DNA of 64,000 bases from Nitrosomonas sp. (GTDB taxonomy: Bacteria; Pseudomonadota; Gammaproteobacteria; Burkholderiales; Nitrosomonadaceae): assembly GCA_024281825.1 (NCBI GenBank), contig JAMWZY010000006.1:124001-188000 (forward strand), given 5' to 3'. Shown here in pieces: positions 58,055-64,000 of this stretch (within the stretch, counting starts at the first letter, position 1; every line of letters begins with the position of its first letter). The notes under the pieces are model-generated. The model made no database searches. It worked only from the letters and a program-made list of their open reading frames with translations, and was not told where the DNA came from. A program made the translations under genes and the position numbers.

Positions 58055-58192
58055 CAAAACATTATTGATCGTAATTATTACGATAGCCATTTGCAAAAAA
58101 GTTGCTTAATGACAAACTCTGCCTCATCAAGTGATAGGTTTGCAGTTTACTGAAGCCCTCCTTTAAAAGGCTGTGGATTATATCGCTGCACT

Positions 58193-61100
58193 TCATTCCT
58201 TAGAAACCCACACTAAAGCCTGTCCCGTTGACACAGTGTTACCTTGCTCTGCAAAAATCCTGATGACACTTCCATTCACCGGAGATTCTATTGAAAACTC
58301 CATTTTCATTGACTCAATAATAGCAACAACCTCTCCTTGTTTAATCGAGCCACCTTCTTGTATGAGCAATTTCCACATCACGCCGGTGATGTGCGCACAG
58401 ATCTCTTGCACGCCTTCGGGTAAACTTAATTCCGTTTGCGAAGAATCAGAATCAGGCATATCTTCATAAATTGCAATAGATTGCTCAGATATTTTCCAAC
58501 TCTGACGCTCAGCATCAAACGCAGCTTGCTGTTTCGCTTTGAATGCAGCAATATCGGCCGCATGTAGTTGTAAGTAAGCATGATAGTGTTTCAGATTCAA
58601 TGTCGATTCTTCAACTTGCAATTGAAAACGTCCGGTCAAGAGGTCTTTGCGTAGTGTCAATAATTCACTTTCGCTCACCGGATAGAAACGTATCTGGTCA
58701 AAGAAACGTAACAACCAAGGTTTACCTTCTTTAAAATCCGCGCTCTGATGATAACGATTCCATACTGGCACCGTACGCCCGACAAATTGATACCCCCCCG
58801 GCCCCTCCATACCATAGATACACAAATACGCACCACCAATCCCAACCGCATTTTCCGGCGTCCAAGTACGCGCCGGATTGTATTTTGTTGTCACCAAACG
58901 ATGTCGTGGATCCAACGGAGTCGCAACCGGCGCCCCAAGATAAACATCCCCCAACCCCATTACCAGATAGCTGGCTTGATATACGATCTGCTTGACCTCG
59001 TCGACACTACTCAATCCATTCATGCGGCGGATGAATTCAATATTGCTAGGACACCAGGGCGCATCATGTCGCACCGATTGCATGTATTTCTCTATAGCCA
59101 GCCGCGTTGCATGATCGTCCCAAGATAATGGCAGATGCACAATGCGGGATGGTACTTCCATCGTTTCAACCATTGGCAATTGGTTCTCGGTTAGCGTTAA
59201 AAAATCCAATAATCGCTTACGTGGAAGCATATGTGGATCAAAATGAACTTGTAACGAACGAATACCCGGTGTCATGTCGACGATACCAGGTAACTCTTTT
59301 TGCTCGATTGCCTGCTGCAGGGCAGCCATCAATACATGAACACGAAAACGCAAGCTCAGATCAAGAACGGTATCTCCATATTCGATCAACACATAACGGT
59401 CACCCGATTGACGGTAAGTAATTGGAATTTGCCTATCTTTGCCAGGAATACAATGCAAAATTGGGTTTCCTGGATACGAAGATGGAGAAGAAATGGTTGA
59501 CTCCAGATTCGGCTGCAGCAATTCAATAGATTGATCTTGCCGATTCTGCAGTGCAAGCGCTTGCTCCAATGTGATAGGATGAAAACGAACCTGGTCACCG
59601 GGTCTGAGTTGCCCTATCTTCCATAACTCCGCATGAACGATTGTAACCGGACATACAAAACCGCCCAAACTCGGGCCGTCAGGCCCCAGGATGATAGGCA
59701 TATCACCGGTAAAATCTACCGCACCAATGGCATAAGCATTATCATGGATATTAGAGGGATGTAGGCCAGCCTCACCACCATCGGCTCTGGCCCACTGCGG
59801 TTTTGGGCCAATTAATCGCACCCCAGTACGACTAGAGTTGTGATGCACTTTCCAATCAGTTGAAAAGAATTGCGTGATATCGCCTGCGGTAAAAAAATCA
59901 GGTGCACCATGTGGACCATACAATACGTGGATATTCCAATAGTGGCTATAACATGGAATAAACTGTTGCGCCATGCGTTGTGGAATAAATGCCTGCAAAG
60001 ATTCGAGTGCACAAACATGCAACACATCGCCAAGCCGTAATGCCCGTCCCGCATGTCCCCCAAATTGGCCTAGGGCAAATGTGGATTTGCTACCGAGATA
60101 GTCGGGCACTTGAAAACCACCTTGAACAGCAAGGTAAGTGCGACTGCCTGTTCGCATAATTTTACCAAGCTGTAATTCCGATCCAGCTTTGATGGCATGC
60201 GATTGCCATAGCTGTAGCGGCCTATTATCGAGCAATACTTCCATCGAAGCACCACAAACAGCAATAATACTATCGCAATTAAAATGCAGCGTCGGCCCAG
60301 CCACAATCATTTCAAGTCCGGCGCAATTCTTTTCGTTATTGACCAACCGATTGGCAAGCCGGAAAGCCAATTGATCCATTGGCCCGGAAGGTGGCACACC
60401 AACATTCCAATACCCGATACGCCCTGGATAATCCTGAATCGTTGTTTGCACGCCAGGCTGCATCACTTCAACAGTAGTAGGTTGATAATGAAATCCGTTC
60501 AAAAATTGCGTAGAAAACTGCCCGTCCCGGAAAACACTGCTCTGCAAAATTTGCTGTAAATAATCCAAGTTGGTTTCGATACCCTGTAACGAGGTGTCCT
60601 CCAAAGCCGCGAGCAATCGATCAATCGCTGCCGAGCGATTGGCGGCATGCACAATCACTTTCGCCAGCATCGGATCATAAAATGCAGAAACTTCGATGCC
60701 GCGTTCTATCCAAGTTTCTACCCGTGCGCTATTGGGAAAAATAGATTCCGTGAGAATGCCTGTTGACGGCTGAAATGCTTTGGCAGGATTTTCCGCATAG
60801 ACACGGGCCTGAATCGCACAACCACTGGACTGAATGGCGAACGAATCGAGCGCAGGCAAATCACTTGCGGCTTGCCGTACCATCCATTCAACCAGATCAA
60901 CGCCGGTCACTTCTTCTGTGATGCCATGCTCAACCTGCAAGCGTGTATTGACTTCAAGAAAATAAAATTGCTGATGCACATCATCAAAAACATACTCGAC
61001 CGTGCCTGCAGATTGATAATGAACGGCTTTACCCAAACGTACCGCAGTATCTTGTAACGCTTGACGCATGGTCTGCGTTAAATTCGGTGCAGGTGTTTCC

Positions 61101-61816
61101 TCAATCACTTTTTGATTACGTCGCTGAATCGAACAATCACGCTCTCCCAGTGCAACGACTTGGCCCTTGCCATCACCAAAAATCTGCACTTCGATGTGGC
61201 GTGCCCGCTCAACATATTTTTCCAAAAATAGACCAGCATCCTTGAAGTTGTTTTGCGCCAATGTCTTGACCGACTCATAGGCACCGATCAATTCATCCTC
61301 GCTCCAGCACAGGCGCATGCCAATACCGCCACCGCCGGCGGTACTTTTCAACATCACGGGATAACCGACGTAGTTCGCTTGCTGGCAAGCAATCTCGACA
61401 CTATCCAGTAAATCCGATCCAGGCAACAATGGCACTTGGTTCTCCAATGCTATGGCACGTGCCGTATGCTTCAAGCCAAACGCCCGCATTTGTTGTGGTG
61501 TGGGTCCAATAAAACAAACACCTTGCTTGGCGCATGCTTCCGCGAAATCGGCATTCTCACTGAGAAAACCATAGCCAGGATGGATCGCTTGGGCACCGCT
61601 TTGTTTTGCGATGGCCAAAACTTTATCGACATTTAAATAGCTTTGCGATGCAACATCCTTACCAATGCAATAGGCTTCATCGGCAGCATGGACATGTTGG
61701 GATAAAGCATCCGCTTCCGTATAGATCGCAACGCTCTTAATCTGCATGCGACGTAAAGTACGTATAATGCGACAAGCAATAGCGCCGCGATTGGCAATCA
61801 GGATTTTATTGAACAT
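58193..61816 (-). CDS. Urea/guanidine carboxylase (biotin-dependent)
   Basis: The protein has 1207 residues. Biotin carboxylase spans about 1-450 (ILIANRGAIACRIIRTLRRM, KSTAGGGGIGMRL, EVNTRLQVEHGITEEVTG). The carboxyltransferase follows as a KipA-like (about 465-760: GVQTTIQDYPGRIGYWNVGV) and a KipI-like half (about 800-1030: YVLIEYGDTVLDLSLRFRVH). The biotinyl domain ends the protein with IESMKMEFS. This is the urea-amidolyase carboxylase without fused allophanate hydrolase. Its operon partners are two DUF1989 proteins and an APC permease. Members with this neighbourhood have been shown to prefer guanidine, giving carboxyguanidine, so the name should stay open. Confidence 0.93.
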   Translation of the reverse strand: MFNKILIANRGAIACRIIRTLRRMQIKSVAIYTEADALSQHVHAADEAYCIGKDVASQSYLNVDKVLAIAKQSGAQAIHPGYGFLSENADFAEACAKQGVCFIGPTPQQMRAFGLKHTARAIALENQVPLLPGSDLLDSVEIACQQANYVGYPVMLKSTAGGGGIGMRLCWSEDELIGAYESVKTLAQNNFKDAGLFLEKYVERARHIEVQIFGDGKGQVVALGERDCSIQRRNQKVIEETPAPNLTQTMRQALQDTAVRLGKAVHYQSAGTVEYVFDDVHQQFYFLEVNTRLQVEHGITEEVTGVDLVEWMVRQAASDLPALDSFAIQSSGCAIQARVYAENPAKAFQPSTGILTESIFPNSARVETWIERGIEVSAFYDPMLAKVIVHAANRSAAIDRLLAALEDTSLQGIETNLDYLQQILQSSVFRDGQFSTQFLNGFHYQPTTVEVMQPGVQTTIQDYPGRIGYWNVGVPPSGPMDQLAFRLANRLVNNEKNCAGLEMIVAGPTLHFNCDSIIAVCGASMEVLLDNRPLQLWQSHAIKAGSELQLGKIMRTGSRTYLAVQGGFQVPDYLGSKSTFALGQFGGHAGRALRLGDVLHVCALESLQAFIPQRMAQQFIPCYSHYWNIHVLYGPHGAPDFFTAGDITQFFSTDWKVHHNSSRTGVRLIGPKPQWARADGGEAGLHPSNIHDNAYAIGAVDFTGDMPIILGPDGPSLGGFVCPVTIVHAELWKIGQLRPGDQVRFHPITLEQALALQNRQDQSIELLQPNLESTISSPSSYPGNPILHCIPGKDRQIPITYRQSGDRYVLIEYGDTVLDLSLRFRVHVLMAALQQAIEQKELPGIVDMTPGIRSLQVHFDPHMLPRKRLLDFLTLTENQLPMVETMEVPSRIVHLPLSWDDHATRLAIEKYMQSVRHDAPWCPSNIEFIRRMNGLSSVDEVKQIVYQASYLVMGLGDVYLGAPVATPLDPRHRLVTTKYNPARTWTPENAVGIGGAYLCIYGMEGPGGYQFVGRTVPVWNRYHQSADFKEGKPWLLRFFDQIRFYPVSESELLTLRKDLLTGRFQLQVEESTLNLKHYHAYLQLHAADIAAFKAKQQAAFDAERQSWKISEQSIAIYEDMPDSDSSQTELSLPEGVQEICAHITGVMWKLLIQEGGSIKQGEVVAIIESMKMEFSIESPVNGSVIRIFAEQGNTVSTGQALVWVSKE

Positions 61817-61878
61817 GATGGCATCCTTTTCTGAAAAATGATTCTCTGCAAAGCGAGGCCCAATGCCTCAATCACTGT

Positions 61879-62547
61879 TTATCGAAGAGAGTCCCAGATT
61901 AATAAGCGAATCGGCGTCGGATTGTAAGCGTTACAGGGATTGTTGAGTTGCGGACAATTTGAAATCAATACCAGCACATCCATTTCAGCCTGCATTTCAA
62001 CATACTTGCCTGGCGCAGAAATGCCATCAATAAACTCCAGCCTACCCTCTTCAGTGACAGGCACATTCATAAAGAAATTGATGTTACTGGGAATATCCCG
62101 CTTGCTCATACCTAAATGCTCACACGCCGAATCATGTGCTAACGCATGCAGAAAATTATCGCGGCAACTATGCATCGGAAATTTTTCCAATGCATAGCGT
62201 ACCGTATTACTCTCTGCCGCACACGCCCCACCCAATGTATCGTGCCGTCCGCAAGTATCTGCAATGATCGTCAGCATCACGTTCCCTAGATTGGAGCAAA
62301 GCTTACTACCCGTCGTCAGGTATAGATTATTCTGCGCGCGGATGGTATGCGTAGCACTATAGCGTTCAACTGCATGATGAGCATTGAAAAATAGCGTATC
62401 GACCGCTTGATTGCCTTCCAAATCAACGATACGGAAAATTTGGCCACGTTTAACGATTTTGCTCCAAGGTTCCCCAGCTGCGCAGATTTCATTGACAACA
62501 GCATGATTTGGATCCAATTGGTTAGTATGAAGATCAGTGGTGTTCAT
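61879..62547 (-). CDS. DUF1989 protein, urea carboxylase-associated 1 / carboxyguanidine deiminase subunit
   Basis: This 222-residue protein has [29 protein letters not shown], and the metal-site-like [14 protein letters not shown] with Cys and His. [10 protein letters not shown] precedes a second half with [20 protein letters not shown]. In guanidine degradation, two DUF1989 proteins form the CgdAB heterodimer that deiminates carboxyguanidine to allophanate. It overlaps the other DUF1989 gene by 4 bp and precedes the carboxylase by 62 bp. Confidence 0.88.
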   Translation of the reverse strand: MNTTDLHTNQLDPNHAVVNEICAAGEPWSKIVKRGQIFRIVDLEGNQAVDTLFFNAHHAVERYSATHTIRAQNNLYLTTGSKLCSNLGNVMLTIIADTCGRHDTLGGACAAESNTVRYALEKFPMHSCRDNFLHALAHDSACEHLGMSKRDIPSNINFFMNVPVTEEGRLEFIDGISAPGKYVEMQAEMDVLVLISNCPQLNNPCNAYNPTPIRLLIWDSLR

Positions 62548-63269
62548 AGCGTACCCTCACAATAAAAATGTTTAGCGTTTTGTAATGCACGGATATTCTC
62601 GGCGATTTGTGAGCATTGATTGGCAACTTCGGCTGGTGTATTGAACAATGCCAAATCAATGGCCCCTGGTTGATAGGGCTGCTTTGGATCCAAAGGGTGG
62701 GGAGCCGCAGACAATACCAATAAGGTATTCATCACAAAACTCAATTCGACATAATCTCCTGCTTTGCTATGATTAAGATGGAATGTCAATTCGCCCGTTT
62801 CGTTGGCAGTAACTTTGCTAAAGAAATTGATGTTCGAGACGACATCGCGCATCCCCAAGCCCCATTTTCCCAGTTCGATCAGCATACCATCCAGGCCACT
62901 GCGAAACATTTGATTGCGATGTTCTTGATAACGGGCGGTACCGTATTTTTGCTGGATTAAGTCACTATCGCTCAGTCCGCATACCGTGTCGTTCCAACCA
63001 GCCGTATCGGCCGTAATACAACAAAAAATACGCCCCATATCGGAATGGCAAGCATGTCCTTGGGTCAAGCGAAACGTGTGCTGCGATTTGAGCGTATCCG
63101 CCATATTGTAGCGTTCGAGTTTTTCTTCTTGATTGAAAAAAAGTACTGCGGCATTGGCCTCACCATTCGCATCCGTTAACCGCAATGTTGTGCCGCGACG
63201 GATAATGCCTGACCAATGACACCCCCCAGGTAGAAATTGCTTCCAAATCAATGTACTTTTCTGATCCAT
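62544..63269 (-). CDS. DUF1989 protein, urea carboxylase-associated 2 / carboxyguanidine deiminase subunit
   Basis: This 241-residue protein has the same fold and order as its neighbour: [64 protein letters not shown] and [20 protein letters not shown]. Conserved Cys/His differ from the partner (for example [10 protein letters not shown]), as expected for a heterodimer with one catalytic subunit. It lies 14 bp downstream of the permease. Confidence 0.88.
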   Translation of the reverse strand: MDQKSTLIWKQFLPGGCHWSGIIRRGTTLRLTDANGEANAAVLFFNQEEKLERYNMADTLKSQHTFRLTQGHACHSDMGRIFCCITADTAGWNDTVCGLSDSDLIQQKYGTARYQEHRNQMFRSGLDGMLIELGKWGLGMRDVVSNINFFSKVTANETGELTFHLNHSKAGDYVELSFVMNTLLVLSAAPHPLDPKQPYQPGAIDLALFNTPAEVANQCSQIAENIRALQNAKHFYCEGTL

Positions 63270-63283
63270 AATAAATTCCTCTT

Positions 63284-64000
63284 TTATGATAGTCGCTGAT
63301 CACTGATCCATTTTTTGTAAAGAATATACAGCGTTGTGATTGTAAGAATGCTACCCAAAACCAGCGGTGTAGCCCACAATTGCCACCACGGTGCATCTGC
63401 TGAAATAGCATATGGACGTGGCCAGGCGATATTGATGACCTCAAACAACGACCAAGTGAATGCAAGGATATTGATGATCAATCCCCATGCGCCAAGCCTT
63501 AACTCACCCAGTTGAGGATCCCATCGGCCAGTAAGGCGAGCAAACAATGCAAATCCTGTCGTAAACGCAAACATGGCATATAAACCGCCAGTACCAAAAG
63601 CAATAATGGTGGCAACGGCATCATCGTTAAGTCCGAAAATCAATCCGCAGCCTGCTAGTAGAACCGTAAACAGAACCGCGTTGCGCGGTGTTTTGCTGGC
63701 AGTAACTTCGCTTAATATCGCTGGCATATTGCCTTCTCGCGCCATTGAATACACTATTCTCGAAGTATATTTAACCATCGATGCGCCACAAGCCAGAAAA
63801 GCCGTCATCACAATCGCTAGAAAGGGCATTTCAAACCACTCTCCAATGCTGCTAGCAATCAAAGGTGTAACCGGATCGGATGTATGACTGGAGTGCCTTA
63901 ATGTGTCATGCTCAAAGGCCAAAATCAGTGCTGCCGAATTAAACAGAACCACCGTACCAACCACCATTAAAGACATAAAAATTGCACGTGGCACCATGCG
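63284..64000 (-). CDS. APC-family permease (5' end beyond the window)
   Basis: The visible C-terminal 238 residues contain about six membrane helices, with YTSRIVYSMAREGNMPAILS (the APC-family loop after helix 8 region), TPRNAVLFTVLLAGCG and ATIIAFGTGGLYAMFAFTTG. The reading frame is open at the right edge, so this is a partial gene. Its position as first visible gene of the operon suggests uptake of the carboxylase substrate (urea, guanidine or a related compound). The operon promoter and any riboswitch lie outside the window. Confidence 0.88.
   Translation of the reverse strand, partial: RMVPRAIFMSLMVVGTVVLFNSAALILAFEHDTLRHSSHTSDPVTPLIASSIGEWFEMPFLAIVMTAFLACGASMVKYTSRIVYSMAREGNMPAILSEVTASKTPRNAVLFTVLLAGCGLIFGLNDDAVATIIAFGTGGLYAMFAFTTGFALFARLTGRWDPQLGELRLGAWGLIINILAFTWSLFEVINIAWPRPYAISADAPWWQLWATPLVLGSILTITTLYILYKKWISDQRLS

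Overview
The window reads as chromosome of an ammonia-oxidising betaproteobacterium of the Nitrosomonas type, nearest by eye to the N. oligotropha group. The main evidence is an ammonia monooxygenase operon (amoC, amoA, amoB, minus strand, 0.17-3.2 kb) with very typical AMO protein sequence. NnrS, multicopper oxidases, the EF-P/EarP pair and an urea/guanidine-carboxylase operon fit this. No rRNA, CRISPR array or prophage is seen. One tRNA (Lys) is present.

Layout. 0-4.5 kb: amoCAB plus an IS1595-type element. amoC is intact, but amoA, amoB and the transposase are broken by many indels, so this end of the sequence is either a decaying copy or poorly polished assembly. 4.5-8.3 kb (minus): two receiver-like regulators, ridA and recG. 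8.5-15.5 kb (plus): a complete iron-sulfur assembly operon, iscR-sufA-sufBCDS-sufU-nfu, preceded by a sigma70 promoter embedded in one near-perfect and one partial IscR site. 15.5-18.7 kb (minus): rimO-earP-efp, a translation-factor modification operon. 18.7-19.6 kb: a secreted EndoU nuclease overlapping a small acidic gene, very probably toxin and immunity. 19.6-24.8 kb (minus): sucCD, a lipoprotein, dacB, nnrS. 25-27.5 kb: a Gly/Asp/Trp-rich exported repeat protein and an acyltransferase. 27.5-30.8 kb: gatCAB. 31-37.7 kb: mreBCD-mrdA-rodA-rlpA, the rod-shape/elongasome cluster, with a 152-bp inverted-repeat element between mreB and mreC. 38-40.3 kb: ubiJ-ubiB. 40.4-43.7 kb: a GGDEF-EAL protein and a pseudopilin.

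43.8-52.7 kb looks like a genomic island. An intact tRNA-Lys sits at its right edge, and a 29-bp direct copy of the tRNA 3' end (25/29 identical) sits 8.85 kb away at its left edge. Inside are an HxlR regulator, pirin, two YcaC-type isochorismatase hydrolases, a SnoaL-like protein, a Tat-exported amidohydrolase, an MFS exporter with an extra C-terminal domain and an alginate-export-type porin: a self-contained uptake, processing and export cluster of unknown substrate. No integrase is visible.

52.9-57.8 kb (minus): two overlapping multicopper-oxidase-family genes, one fused to a blue-copper domain and a beta-propeller, plus a LuxR-type regulator whose surroundings repeat a GGGATAA motif. 58.2-64 kb (minus): biotin carboxylase/carboxyltransferase of the urea-carboxylase family, two DUF1989 proteins and an APC permease running off the window. 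This is the arrangement now associated with guanidine rather than urea breakdown and could feed ammonia to the ammonia oxidiser. No allophanate hydrolase lies next to it here.

Leading candidates for new biology are the EndoU/immunity pair, the tRNA-Lys island with its catabolic cluster, the multicopper oxidase-propeller pair and the carboxylase/DUF1989 operon. All functional statements rest on reading motifs by eye; no database search was run.
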